Positions 36,679 through 45,966 of a DNA stretch of 64,000 nt are shown in pieces. The notes under the pieces were generated by a model. It did not search any database and was not told the origin of the DNA. It worked only from the letters and a program-made list of their open reading frames with translations. Made by a program: the position numbers and the translations under genes. Location of the stretch: positions 124,001 to 188,000 of the forward strand of contig NZ_JAAARM010000003.1 of NCBI RefSeq assembly GCF_009908285.1, given 5' to 3'. This DNA is from Pseudomonas sp. Fl4BN1 (lineage in GTDB: Bacteria; Pseudomonadota; Gammaproteobacteria; Pseudomonadales; Pseudomonadaceae). Within the stretch, counting starts at the first letter, position 1, and each line of letters begins with the position of its first letter.

Positions 36679-37131
36679 GTCGGCCAGTTGCTCCAGCCGC
36701 TGCTTGAGATTGCCCAGGGCCTGGGTCGAGACCTGCTCCATGCGCGCCCGCAGGCCGCCCAGTTGCAGGTCGGTGGAATATTCCAGGGTGCGCCGGAACA
36801 AGGTGCCGTTGCCCTGTTTGCTCAATTGGTAGTGAATCGAGCCATCCAGGGCGGTTGAGCTGAAGACACTCTTGAATTCCTTGGGGAAAATCGCGATCAG
36901 CACCCGGTAGTTCATTGGGATCTGGACCCCCAGCAGGTCCATCACTTCGCTGAAACGCTGGCCGGCGGGCATGGAACCGCCGAGGGCGGTCTGGGTACTC
37001 AGGGAGGAGGGATGCCACTCGCGCCAACGGTCCGGCTGGGTCACGTAGTAATAGACGGTGTCGATGCTGGCCTGGATGTACAGCTCATGGCGGATCTGCT
37101 CTTGCAGCAGATGTGACTGGCGCTGACCCAT
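36676..37131 (-). CDS. SRPBCC family (START/Bet v1-like) protein
   Basis: 151 residues from the ATG at 37131, with GAGGTG and AGGAGG upstream. The sequence ELYIQASIDTVYYYVTQPDRWREWHPSS is the typical first strand, helices and loop of polyketide cyclase/START-like folds. FRRTLEYSTDLQLGG and the long C-terminal helix (ARMEQVSTQALGNLKQRLEQL) complete the fold. Such proteins bind hydrophobic ligands in a central cavity; no ligand can be named. The gene precedes copA in the same direction, but copA appears to have its own promoter inside its end. Confidence 0.8.
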   Translation of the reverse strand: MGQRQSHLLQEQIRHELYIQASIDTVYYYVTQPDRWREWHPSSLSTQTALGGSMPAGQRFSEVMDLLGVQIPMNYRVLIAIFPKEFKSVFSSTALDGSIHYQLSKQGNGTLFRRTLEYSTDLQLGGLRARMEQVSTQALGNLKQRLEQLAD

Positions 37132-37172
37132 GATGCACCTCACCTCCTTGTGACCGGAGCCTCCAATATAGT

Positions 37173-37200
37173 CCCGCCGCCTGGGGTCGCCAGCGGCGGG
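37173..37200 (-). terminator. GC-rich hairpin in the MCP/SRPBCC intergenic region
   Basis: CCCGCCG (37173-37179) pairs with CGGCGGG (37194-37200), and CTGG (37181-37184) pairs with CCAG (37190-37193). It lies 10 bp after the end of the chemotaxis gene on the minus strand. No long T-run follows (ACTATATT), so termination strength is uncertain. Confidence 0.4.
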
Positions 37201-37210
37201 GGATGACCGT

Positions 37211-39205
37211 TCAGCGGACTTTGAAACGGCCCATCAGGTGGCTGACTTGAGCATTGGCCTGCAACAGGCTCTGGGTATTGCTTTCTCCGGCCCGGGCGCT
37301 GTCCACCAGTTCCTCGACCATGTGTCGGATGCTTACCATGCTGCGGTTGATTTCCTCGGTGACCGCACTCTGCTGCTCGGCGGCGGTGGCGATCTGGGTG
37401 CTGAGGTTGTTGATCTGGCTGACCGAGTCGGCCATCTCGTCCAGGCCGCTGTTGACCCGAGCGGTAGCGTCCGCCGCAGACTGGCAGCTGGCCTGGGTGT
37501 TTTCCATGGCGCTGACCGAAGAACCCACGCCCTGGGTCAGGCGGCCGAGCATTTCATTGATCTGCGAGGTGCTGTCCTGGGTTCGCGCGGCCAAGGCGCG
37601 GACTTCATCGGCGACCACGGCAAAGCCGCGTCCCTGTTCCCCGGCCCGGGCCGCTTCGATGGCGGCGTTCAGCGCCAGCAGGTTGGTCTGCCCGGCGATG
37701 GCGCCGATCACCCCGAGGATCTCGGTAATGCGCTGGGTGTCGGCCTGCATGGCTTCAACCTTGTGGGTGGCGTCAGCCACCTCGTCGATCAGGGCGACGA
37801 CACTGCTGGAGGCTTCACCCACCACCACCCGCGAGCGTTCGGCATGCTGGTTGGCGCGCCGTGTGAAGTCTGCGGTCTGCGCGGCATTGGCGGCGACGCT
37901 GTCGGCGGTGCTGCTCATTTCGGTGATGGCGGTCACTGCCTGCTCGGTTTCCGAGGCATGGCGCAGGAGGATCTGTTGGCTGTGGGACGAGCTCTGCTGC
38001 AACTGGAGCAGGCTGCCGGCCATGGCTGCGTTGGCTTGGGTAACTTCGCCGATCATGTTCTGCAGGTACTGGATAAAACGGTTGATCGAGTGGCCGATGG
38101 CCCCCAACTCATCTTCGGCACGGATCACGATGCGCCGGGTCAAGTCGGCGTCACCGGTGGCCAGGGCGTCGATGTTGCCCTTGAGGATCGTCATTCGCTG
38201 CACCAGTTGGCGAATCGCATAGACCTGCAGCAGCACCAGCAGGATCACCATGGGGATCTGCAACAGGCTCAGGGTGCTCAGCACATCGTCGCGCTGGGCG
38301 GTGATCAACTGGGTCGGCAGGGCGCTGGCGAGGAACCAGGGCGTCCCTTCGATGGCGCGGATGAAAAAGGTGCTGGGCACGCCGGCGTTATCGAACTCGA
38401 TGCGCTGGGCGCCATTTCCAGGGTGCGCAAGGGCCGCCTGGACCTGGGCGGCGAAGGGCGAGCCTGTGCTCAGTTCGCGAATGTTCTTGAGGACGATCTG
38501 GCCGTTGATCCGCGAACTGTTGCTGATGATCTTGCCGTCGGCCTCGACGATCAGCATCTCGGCGCTCAGAGCCTGTTCCTGACGGGCCACCAGATCGTTG
38601 AAGAAACCCAAGGTCACGTCAATCGTGGACACGCCCCAGGGCTGGCCGTCGCGGCGGATGGCCATGGCGCAGTTGGTGCGCGGTTCGGCACTGGCGTCGT
38701 CCTTGTAGGCCGCGGCCCAGGCGCACTGGCCGGAGGCAGTCTGCATGCCGCCCAGGTACCAGGGCTGCTCGTAGTAGTTGGGCGCCGGATCGCTGTTCCA
38801 GAAGGTATTGACCACCAGCTTGCCGGAGGCGTCGCGGTGCCAGAAGGTGCTGTGCTTGTTGCGCCCCGGGGTGCGCTGGCCGGGCAGGGGCCAGATCCCG
38901 CCGCCGAAGACTTTCTGTTCGCCGTACTGGTCCACCAGGCCCGGCAGGACCTTGTCGATGCTGTCGCTGTCGAGCAGGGGGATGGTCTGGGTGATGCTGC
39001 GCTGCTGGGCCTGGACCTTGTTCAACTCGCCCTGGATGCGTTGCGCCACTTCGGCGATGCGGTTGAGGGCCACCTGTTCTTCGGTATGGCGCAGCTTGGG
39101 CGCCACCAACTGACTGATGCCAACCACCGTGAGCACCAGCATCAGCGCAATGAACAGCACCAGGAACAGCGTGTAGCGGGCTTGAATCGTGCGCAAAGCG
39201 GGCAT
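37211..39205 (-). CDS. Methyl-accepting chemotaxis protein with dCache sensor
   Basis: 664 residues. TM1 at about residues 11-32 ([18 protein letters not shown]) is followed by a periplasmic double-Cache domain (about 33-320, with [17 protein letters not shown] and [13 protein letters not shown]). TM2 lies near residues 325-345, then HAMP, then the signalling domain. The conserved hairpin tip [19 protein letters not shown] is intact. dCache domains commonly bind amino acids or other small organic ligands; the ligand here is unknown. A FliA-type promoter lies 67 bp upstream, fitting flagellar co-regulation. Confidence 0.94.
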   Translation of the reverse strand: MPALRTIQARYTLFLVLFIALMLVLTVVGISQLVAPKLRHTEEQVALNRIAEVAQRIQGELNKVQAQQRSITQTIPLLDSDSIDKVLPGLVDQYGEQKVFGGGIWPLPGQRTPGRNKHSTFWHRDASGKLVVNTFWNSDPAPNYYEQPWYLGGMQTASGQCAWAAAYKDDASAEPRTNCAMAIRRDGQPWGVSTIDVTLGFFNDLVARQEQALSAEMLIVEADGKIISNSSRINGQIVLKNIRELSTGSPFAAQVQAALAHPGNGAQRIEFDNAGVPSTFFIRAIEGTPWFLASALPTQLITAQRDDVLSTLSLLQIPMVILLVLLQVYAIRQLVQRMTILKGNIDALATGDADLTRRIVIRAEDELGAIGHSINRFIQYLQNMIGEVTQANAAMAGSLLQLQQSSSHSQQILLRHASETEQAVTAITEMSSTADSVAANAAQTADFTRRANQHAERSRVVVGEASSSVVALIDEVADATHKVEAMQADTQRITEILGVIGAIAGQTNLLALNAAIEAARAGEQGRGFAVVADEVRALAARTQDSTSQINEMLGRLTQGVGSSVSAMENTQASCQSAADATARVNSGLDEMADSVSQINNLSTQIATAAEQQSAVTEEINRSMVSIRHMVEELVDSARAGESNTQSLLQANAQVSHLMGRFKVR

Positions 39206-39670
39206 GGGACCTGTCCTTACCGAGCGTTTTTATTATTCGCGGAGGGTGAGCCTTTGCAGGGCATCGACAGGATGTCGGCGGTTTTTTTTAGCTCTTTAGT
39301 ACGATCGTCCAAAAAACTGCACGTGGGCTTAAAAACCTGAGGCTGGGTTGTGCCGGAGAATTCGATGCATGGCTCGGGCGCTGCGATTTTCGGCGTTGTC
39401 CGAGACTGAAAAGATGACGATTGGATGTCGCTGAAAAGACCCGCCGCCCTTTAAATCAAGCCTTTGCAGAGAATGTGTCGAGATTGTACAAAAATTGTAA
39501 ATTGCGGAAATAAATCGTTGTTGGGGCCTGCTTCGGCGTTGATACTTGCGCCCATTCAGATGTTTCTACACGGCTTTCACCCTGATTCAGATGCCTGGTC
39601 AGACCTTTCAAGGTCGTCGTTCGGCCAATCTGTCAGGGGGATCGAAAGGCCGGACTACAGGAGTTTCAGC
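39206..39670. other. Intergenic region between the MCP and the unknown gene at 39671
   Basis: About 465 bp, more AT-rich than its surroundings. It holds the FliA-type promoter (39272-39298). An AT-rich stretch at about 39484-39515 includes the palindrome TTGTACAA and could contain the promoter of the plus-strand gene. The frame of that gene is open back to 39464, but no ribosome-binding site supports an earlier start. Confidence 0.5.
39272..39298 (-). promoter_or_regulatory. FliA (sigma-28) promoter of the chemotaxis receptor
   Basis: On the minus strand: TAAA, 15-bp spacer, GCCGACAT. The consensus is TAAA-N15-GCCGATAA, so the -35 and spacing are exact and the -10 matches 6 of 8. It lies 67 bp upstream of the MCP ATG. 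Confidence 0.68.
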
Positions 39671-40204
39671 ATGGCAATCGGATACGTCGGCGGCTGGACC
39701 AGCAAGGCGGGTCTGTTGGTACAAGAGAACGGTGGCAGTTCGTCCAAGCCGATCTCGCAGAGCGCGAAGGTACGGCAGGTGCTGGGCCAGGTGGGGCAGA
39801 ACCCGACCGTGCTCGACATCCGCAAGATGGACCAGCTGAAGATGCACAAGCAGATCAAGGGGTTTGATCCGACCCAGGTCACCACCAAGTCCCTGGGTGG
39901 CATGAGCACCTTTCTCAAGAACAATGGCATGATCACCGACGTCACGGCTCTGACGTTGATCAATGCCGGCGATCAGTTTGACCGCTTCGGTATCCCGAAG
40001 AACCCGGAACAGCCGTTCAATGCCCTCGAATACTTCGCCATGAAGATCGATGACCTTCAGCAGCAGAACCTCAAGGGCAACAAGTACGCCAACTACCTGC
40101 TCCCCGAGTACAAGAAGGCCATCTATGTGCTTCAGGGCCTGCAGAACTACGGCAAGGGCAACGGCACCACGGTGACCGACAAGAACGTCTCCACCAAAGC
40201 CTGA
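39671..40204 (+). CDS. Hypothetical protein of unknown family, possibly exported without a signal peptide
   Basis: 177 residues from the ATG at 39671, which follows CAGGAG. No family is recognised. The protein is hydrophilic, rich in Lys, Gln, Asn and Gly, has no Cys and no transmembrane or Sec signal segment. The N-terminus (GYVGGWTSKAGLLVQENGG) is glycine-rich and followed by a Ser-rich patch. The middle is mixed helical (SAKVRQVLGQVGQ, then QLKMHKQIKGFDP). The C-terminal half has LEYFAMKIDDLQQQN and NYLLPEYKKAIYVLQGL, and the tail is polar. Such a composition recalls substrates of type III or VI secretion, but no specific signature was found and it is not Hcp. It is monocistronic, ended by a strong hairpin. 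Confidence 0.75.
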   Translation: MAIGYVGGWTSKAGLLVQENGGSSSKPISQSAKVRQVLGQVGQNPTVLDIRKMDQLKMHKQIKGFDPTQVTTKSLGGMSTFLKNNGMITDVTALTLINAGDQFDRFGIPKNPEQPFNALEYFAMKIDDLQQQNLKGNKYANYLLPEYKKAIYVLQGLQNYGKGNGTTVTDKNVSTKA

Positions 40205-40213
40205 TTCGGCAAC

Positions 40214-40254
40214 GGCGCGCTCGATTGCCGAGCGCGCCAGCTCCCCCCCCCCCC
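40214..40254 (+). terminator. Perfect 10-bp hairpin followed by a 12-C run
   Basis: GGCGCGCTCG (40214-40223), loop ATTGC, CGAGCGCGCC (40229-40238): a perfect stem 10 bp after the stop of the gene at 39671. Instead of a T-run, it is followed by AGCT and 12 consecutive C (40243-40254). It lies between convergent genes. Probably a terminator-type structure; the C-run is unusual. Confidence 0.55.
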
Positions 40255-40259
40255 GCGCC

Positions 40260-41255
<996 letters not shown>

Positions 41256-41308
41256 CGATGAAGACTCCAATCAGGGAGGAAGAGCATTCATTGTGCTACT
41301 CGACAAAA

Positions 41309-41324
41309 AGCCGATAAACCGGCT
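41309..41324. promoter_or_regulatory. Inverted repeat between the divergent AKR and LysR genes
   Basis: AGCCG-ATAAAC-CGGCT with perfect 5-bp arms, about midway between the AKR start (41255) and the LysR start (41376). Size and location suit a LysR-type operator; the strict T-N11-A core is not obvious. Confidence 0.35.
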
Positions 41325-41375
41325 AAAAGAGCTATCACTATTATGATTTTCTAAACAATTGCGAGCCTCTGATCC

Positions 41376-42290
41376 ATGGACCGTTTCAACGCCATGCGTG
41401 TTTTTACCCGGATCGTCGAGCTTGGCGGTTTTGCCCGAGCGGCCGACAGCCTGCAGTTGCCCCGGGCCTCGGTGACCATTCTGATCAAGCAGCTGGAAGC
41501 CCACCTCGGGGTGCAGTTGCTGCACCGCACCACCCGCCAGGTCAGCCCGACCCTGGATGGCAGCGCCTATTACCAGCGCTGTGTGCGCTTGCTGGCAGAC
41601 CTGGAGGAGACCGAAGCAGCATTCTCGGCGGCCCGGCACAACCCGCGGGGCCTCTTGCGCATCGACATGCCGGTGGGGATCGGCCGGTTGATCGTGATGC
41701 CAGCGTTGCCGGAGTTTTCTGCGCGCTATCCGCTGATCGAGCTGGAGATCGGCCTCAATGATCGTCCTGTGGACTTGATCCGTGAAGGCGTCGATTGCGT
41801 GTTGCGCGGTGGTCTGGCCCTGGATGACAGCTTGGTCGCGCGGCCGCTGGCACAGTTGCAGCAGGTGACGTGTGCCAGTCCCGAGTACCTGCGTCAGCGG
41901 GGTATTCCGCAGTCCCCGGAGGACCTGGAGGGGCATCAGGTGGTGGAGTACTTTTCCAGCGTCAGCGGCAAGCGTTATGGCCTGGAGTTTTTCTTCGGCG
42001 AGCAACTGCGCCAGGTCGAGTTGCCCAAGCAGGTGGCGGTCAACAGCGCCGATGCTTACCTGGCGGCCGCCGAGGCTGGCTACGGCTTGGTGCAGACGCC
42101 GTATTACAACGTCGCCCGGCAGTTGCGCAACGCTACCTTGCAGGAAGTGCTGGCGGGCTTTGCGCCACCGGCGATGCCCTTGACTGCGCTCTATCCGCCG
42201 CAACGCCATCTGTCCACCCGGGTGCGGGTGTTGGTCGACTGGCTGGTGGAGTTGTTCGCCCGTTCTGGCGCGCACATTTCCCGGACCTGA
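41376..42290 (+). CDS. LysR family transcriptional regulator
   Basis: 304 residues. The N-terminal winged helix-turn-helix (FNAMRVFTRIVELGGFARAADSLQLPRASVT) lies at residues 4-34 and the effector-binding domain from about 88. The FDP-like RLLIDMPVGIGRLIVMPALPEFSARYP segment (here LLRIDMP) and GVDCVLRGG place it in the CrgA/DhcR-like group of LysR proteins that often control a divergent oxidoreductase. The AKR at 40260-41255 is divergently transcribed with 120 bp between starts and is the likely target. Confidence 0.92.
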   Translation: MDRFNAMRVFTRIVELGGFARAADSLQLPRASVTILIKQLEAHLGVQLLHRTTRQVSPTLDGSAYYQRCVRLLADLEETEAAFSAARHNPRGLLRIDMPVGIGRLIVMPALPEFSARYPLIELEIGLNDRPVDLIREGVDCVLRGGLALDDSLVARPLAQLQQVTCASPEYLRQRGIPQSPEDLEGHQVVEYFSSVSGKRYGLEFFFGEQLRQVELPKQVAVNSADAYLAAAEAGYGLVQTPYYNVARQLRNATLQEVLAGFAPPAMPLTALYPPQRHLSTRVRVLVDWLVELFARSGAHISRT

Positions 42291-42310
42291 GTGCCTGCCT
42301 GGCCCATAGC

Positions 42311-42333
42311 AAAACGCCCGCAAGATGCGGGCG
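42311..42333 (-). terminator. Intrinsic terminator downstream of the small lipoprotein gene
   Basis: CGCCCGCA (42315-42322), loop AGA, TGCGGGCG (42326-42333). On the minus strand the stem is followed by TTTT (42314-42311). It can serve the lipoprotein gene ending at 42388 and lies 21 bp after the LysR stop on the other strand. Confidence 0.7.
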
Positions 42334-42387
42334 TGGGTTGGACGGGATAGAGGGTTCAGGCGCTGGCCGATGGGCTGGCCGGATGAC

Positions 42388-42516
42388 TCAGCGGTGGTAG
42401 TAGCCCGGGCCGCCATCGTAGTAGCGGTGATGCCAGCCATCATGGGGCATGATGATGCAGCCCGACAGGGTCAGCATGGCCAGCAGGGGAATCAGCAGTG
42501 TGATTCGACGGAACAT
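42388..42516 (-). CDS. Small lipoprotein
   Basis: 42 residues, too short for most gene callers. MFRRITLLIPLLAMLTLSGC is a lipoprotein signal with lipobox LSGC, so Cys20 would be lipidated. The mature part is only 22 residues, rich in His, Tyr and Gly (MMPHDGWHHRYYDGGPGYYH). A GAGG ribosome-binding site precedes the ATG, and a good terminator follows. The His/Tyr content might bind metal, but the role is unknown. Similar tiny lipoproteins occur across Pseudomonas. Confidence 0.72.
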   Translation of the reverse strand: MFRRITLLIPLLAMLTLSGCIIMPHDGWHHRYYDGGPGYYHR

Positions 42517-42687
42517 TGATCAATCCTCAAGGGCTCGGGGAACACGACAGGGCGACAGGCAAGAAAAAACTCCTTGGCGCCTGTACCATGTGACCCCGAT
42601 TTGTGTCGCCCATCCCCGAATCCGGGTATGTGCTTGGCATCGCCCTTGATACACAGCAGATACAATTTCAGCTTCAGGATCCCTGCA

Positions 42688-42876
42688 ATGACTCAGTCAC
42701 AACGCTTGAAATACTCGATTCTGATTTCCCTGGTGGTACTGGGAATCATGCTTGGCCTTTCCTACCTGCAAAACAACGGTGTCATCAGCGAAAAGATGTT
42801 CCAGTACATCGCCATTGGTGTGGCGGTGGTCGTGGTAGTGATCAATGGCGTGATGCGCCGCAAGGTCAAGCCTTGA
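42688..42876 (+). CDS. Small membrane protein, two transmembrane helices
   Basis: 62 residues from the ATG at 42688; AGGAT lies 8 nt upstream. It has two hydrophobic helices (SILISLVVLGIMLGLSYL and YIAIGVAVVVVVINGVM) joined by a short polar loop (QNNGVISEKMF), ending in the basic tail RRKVKP. The topology is probably an N-in/C-in hairpin. No family or function is recognised. It is followed closely by the convergent Fur-like gene. Confidence 0.72.
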   Translation: MTQSQRLKYSILISLVVLGIMLGLSYLQNNGVISEKMFQYIAIGVAVVVVVINGVMRRKVKP

Positions 42877-42893
42877 GCCAGGGGCGGGCCGCC

Positions 42894-43274
42894 TCAGGCA
42901 TGGCCATCTAGGACCGCTGCGGCCTGCTGGTGCAGGCTGTAGCTCTTGTCCGCATTGAGGGTGATCACGCCCTCGCTGCACAGCCGCTTCAAGACTTCCC
43001 GGACACTCAGAAACGACAGTGGAATGTCCAATTCCAGCAGTTGGCTGTGGATGCCGCGCACTCCCAGGGAGCGCTCGCTCTGGTTGGCGACGAGCAGGGC
43101 ATCGATGACTTTCAGGCGTATCAGGCTGGTGCGCAGGCCGAAGCTTTTCAGCAGGTGCTTGATCCGTTCGTTACTGTTGCGCTCGGCGTTCTTGCCGAAG
43201 ACACCGGCGCCGGCATTCAGGGAAGGCGTGTTGTTCACGGTGATGCCGTCCATTGGCAGTTGCGGGTTGTACAT
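42894..43274 (-). CDS. Fur-like winged-helix protein
   Basis: 126 residues from the ATG at 43274, with AAGGAG upstream. After a 30-residue variable N-terminus, the segment RIKHLLKSFGLRTSLIRLKVIDALLVAN, then VRGIHSQLLELDIPLSFLSVREVLKRLCSEGVI, looks like the DNA-binding winged helix of Fur/Zur proteins. The His/Cys-rich C-terminal dimerisation and metal-binding domain is missing, so it is a half-length relative. I recall Pseudomonas annotations of this kind as Fe2+/Zn2+ uptake regulation protein. It is divergent from pvdQ (297 bp apart), but any link is unproven. Confidence 0.65.
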   Translation of the reverse strand: MYNPQLPMDGITVNNTPSLNAGAGVFGKNAERNSNERIKHLLKSFGLRTSLIRLKVIDALLVANQSERSLGVRGIHSQLLELDIPLSFLSVREVLKRLCSEGVITLNADKSYSLHQQAAAVLDGHA

Positions 43275-43430
43275 GCAAAAACTCCTTATCAGAGCCTGAT
43301 CAGGAAAAGAATGATGGATGCTCTAGTCATTAGACGAACGAGCACGGCAAATCATGAGGCTGCAGATGTAGAAAATTTGTCAGTATCAAGTCGCTGACAT
43401 GTCATGACGGTGACTTGGGGGACCACGGCT

Positions 43431-43453
43431 TAAATTTTTTCCATCGACTTCGT
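43431..43453 (+). promoter_or_regulatory. PvdS-type (iron-starvation) promoter-like sequence upstream of pvdQ
   Basis: TAAAT at 43431-43435 and CGT at 43451-43453, followed by CTTTAT. The PvdS IS-box is TAAAT-N16/17-CGT; the spacer here is 15, one shorter. It lies about 118 bp before the GTG start of pvdQ, a gene known to be PvdS-controlled in P. aeruginosa. Confidence 0.55.
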
Positions 43454-43570
43454 CTTTATGGGCAGGCAGGCGCCGGTTGATCCGTGCGCGGCTGGATTTC
43501 CAGACTGGCGGCATTGCCCACCGCTCCTGCACACCAGTCCTGGTTCTGTATTTCTGCATCAGGAGTCGGC

Positions 43571-45907
43571 GTGATCATTTCCAGGCAGTTACCGCATTTT
43601 TGCCTTGCAACCCTGTTTCTCAGCCTCAGCTGTGGCGCTCATGCGCTGGCGCAGCCAGAGGAAATTCGTGCCGAGATTCGTCGCACCAGCTTTGGTGTGC
43701 CGCATATCCGCGCCGCCGACGAGCGCGGCCTGGGGTATGGCATTGGTTACGCCTATGCGCAGGACAACCTGTGCTTGATGGCCAACGAAGTGCTGACGGT
43801 GAATGCCCAGCGTTCGAAGTACTTCGGTGCCGAAGGGCAAACCCTGGAAGAGCGGGACAACCTCAGTAGCGACCTGTTCTTCAGCTGGCTGAACCGCCCT
43901 GAGGCGGTGATCGCGTTCTGGCAGGCACAGACCCCGGCGGTGCGCGAGCGCATGCAGGGTTATGTCGAGGGTTACAACCGTCAATTGGCGGAACGCCAGA
44001 GCCAGGGCTTGCCCGAACAATGCCAGGGTGACTGGGTGCGGCCGCTGGCGACCTCGGACCTGGTAAAACTGACCCGCAGATTGCTGGTGGAAGGCGGTGC
44101 CGGGCAGTTCGCTGAAGCCTTGGCCGGGGCCACGCCGCCGAGCTCCACGGTACAGGCGGCGTTGACCGGCAAGGACTGGCAGTTGGCGGCCAACCGGTCG
44201 CAGCGCTTCGCCCTGGACCGTGGCAGCAACGCCGTGGCCATCGGCAGCGAGCGTTCGTTCAACGGTCGCGGGATGCTGTTGGCCAATCCACACTTTCCCT
44301 GGGTGGGGGGCATGCGTTTCTATCAGATGCACCTGACCATTCCAGGGCAGCTGGATGTGATGGGGGCGGCCTTGCCCGGCCTGCCGCTGATCAATATCGG
44401 TTTCAACCAGCACCTGGCCTGGACCCACACCGTGGACACCTCCAAGCACTTCACCCTGTACCGCTTGCAACTGGACCCCAAGGACCCGACCCGCTATCTG
44501 CTGGACGGCCGCTCGCAGCCTCTGGAACGTCAGGTCGTGACGTTGCAGAGCAAGGGGCCGGACGGCCAATTGCAGAGCCAGTCGCGAACCCTCTACAGCT
44601 CAGTCTTCGGGCCCATCGTGCAGTGGCCGGGGAAACTGGATTGGGACCACAAATATGCCTACAGCCTGCGTGATGCCAACCTCGACAACACCCGGGTGCT
44701 GGCCCAGTGGTATGCCATGAACCAGGCTGGCAGCGTCGCCGGCCTGCAAGACAGCGTGCACCAGCTGCAGGGTATTCCCTGGGTCAATACCCTGGCAGTG
44801 GACGACCAGGGGCGAACTGTCTACATGAACCAGTCGGTGGTGCCCAATGTCACCCAGGCCAAGCTGGCGCTGTGCAGCGATCCGCGCGTGGGCACTCAGG
44901 TCATTGTGCTTGATGGCTCCCGCAGCGCCTGCGCCTGGGATCTCGACCCGGCGGCGGCCCAGCCAGGAATCTTTGCCGCCAGCCAACTGCCGCAACTGGC
45001 CCGCAATGACTACCTGCAGCATTCCAACGACTCGGCCTGGATGGTCAACCCGGCGGCGCCGCTGCAAGGTTTCTCACCGGTGATCAGCCAGCAGGATGTG
45101 CCGCTGAAGATGCGTGCGCGTTTTGCCCTGGATCGCCTGAGCCGGATGCACAAGGCGCAGGTCAGCGACTTGCAGCACATGGTCAGCGATCAACAGGTGT
45201 ACCTGGCCGGCCAGGTGATGCCGGACCTGCTGCAGTTCTGTGAGCAGGACCTGGGCCAGGATGCTCAGCGGCTGCAGTCGCTGTGCACCAGCCTGAAGTC
45301 CTGGGACCGCAGCGCCGGCTTGCAAGCGGGCCTGGGTTTCGTGCATTTCCAGGGCATCATGCAGCCGCTGTTGCAGAATCCGGATGTTTGGCGAGTAGCC
45401 TTTGATCCCAAGGACCCGCAGCACACGCCACGTGGCTTGGCCATCGGTCGTGCGCCGGTGGCCCAGGCCCTGCGTGAGGCGATGCTGGCCTCGGCGCAAC
45501 AAGTGGCGGCGGCTGGTCTTGGCGCTGATGTGCGCTGGGGCGATATCCAGCAAGTGAGCCAGGGTGGTCAGCCGACCCCGGTGCCGGGAGGCCCTGAAAA
45601 CCTCGGGGTGTACAACGCTATCCAGAGCGTGCCCGGTGCTGACGGCAAGCGCGAGGTGGTGAGCGGCACCAGCTACTTGAATGTGGTCAGCTTTGATGAG
45701 CAAGGCCCGCAGGCACAGGGGCTGCTGGCGTTTTCCCTGTCCAGCGACCCGGCGTCAGCGCATTTTCGCGATCAGACCGAGGCCTTCGCCAGGAATCAGT
45801 GGCGCGTGCTGCCGTTCACCGAGGCGCAGATCCGCGCCGACGGCCAGTATCAGTCACAGTTGATCCACGAGCCGCGCAAGGCGCCGGTGCCCTTGGCGCT
45901 GAAGTGA
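43571..45907 (+). CDS. pvdQ: PvdQ: periplasmic Ntn-hydrolase acylase (pyoverdine maturation, AHL acylase)
   Basis: 778 residues from the GTG at 43571, preceded by AGGAG. A signal peptide (residues 1-28) leads to the periplasm. The sequence closely follows P. aeruginosa PvdQ as I recall it, for example ADERGLGYGIGYAYA, LLANPHFPW, AWTHTVDTS and NSNDSAW. The N-terminal nucleophile created by self-cleavage would be Ser219 in DRGSNAVA (Ser217 in PAO1). PvdQ removes the fatty acid from the pyoverdine precursor and can also hydrolyse long-chain acyl-homoserine lactones. No other pyoverdine genes lie in the window. Confidence 0.93.
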   Translation: MIISRQLPHFCLATLFLSLSCGAHALAQPEEIRAEIRRTSFGVPHIRAADERGLGYGIGYAYAQDNLCLMANEVLTVNAQRSKYFGAEGQTLEERDNLSSDLFFSWLNRPEAVIAFWQAQTPAVRERMQGYVEGYNRQLAERQSQGLPEQCQGDWVRPLATSDLVKLTRRLLVEGGAGQFAEALAGATPPSSTVQAALTGKDWQLAANRSQRFALDRGSNAVAIGSERSFNGRGMLLANPHFPWVGGMRFYQMHLTIPGQLDVMGAALPGLPLINIGFNQHLAWTHTVDTSKHFTLYRLQLDPKDPTRYLLDGRSQPLERQVVTLQSKGPDGQLQSQSRTLYSSVFGPIVQWPGKLDWDHKYAYSLRDANLDNTRVLAQWYAMNQAGSVAGLQDSVHQLQGIPWVNTLAVDDQGRTVYMNQSVVPNVTQAKLALCSDPRVGTQVIVLDGSRSACAWDLDPAAAQPGIFAASQLPQLARNDYLQHSNDSAWMVNPAAPLQGFSPVISQQDVPLKMRARFALDRLSRMHKAQVSDLQHMVSDQQVYLAGQVMPDLLQFCEQDLGQDAQRLQSLCTSLKSWDRSAGLQAGLGFVHFQGIMQPLLQNPDVWRVAFDPKDPQHTPRGLAIGRAPVAQALREAMLASAQQVAAAGLGADVRWGDIQQVSQGGQPTPVPGGPENLGVYNAIQSVPGADGKREVVSGTSYLNVVSFDEQGPQAQGLLAFSLSSDPASAHFRDQTEAFARNQWRVLPFTEAQIRADGQYQSQLIHEPRKAPVPLALK

Positions 45908-45928
45908 TGAACGAAGGCTGAGACAACC

Positions 45929-45966
45929 GAAGGCCGCCCCCGCAATGGGGCGGCCTTCAGCTTTTT
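45929..45966 (+). terminator. Intrinsic terminator downstream of pvdQ
   Basis: GAAGGCCGCCCC (45929-45940), loop CGCAAT, GGGGCGGCCTTC (45947-45958), then AGC and TTTTT (45962-45966). It is a perfect 12-bp stem. It overlaps the last codons of the convergent fecR-like gene, so its sequence serves both as coding and as a terminator. Confidence 0.85.

Noticed and set aside
37238..39340. 700-codon open frame antisense to the chemoreceptor gene
   Set aside because: It mirrors the third-position GC bias of the real gene, has no ribosome-binding site or recognisable domain, and lies fully opposite a clear MCP.
39671..40204. Possible Hcp (type VI tube protein) identity for the unknown 177-residue protein
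   Set aside because: The size is similar, but the sequence does not show the Hcp start or beta-barrel pattern; left as unknown.
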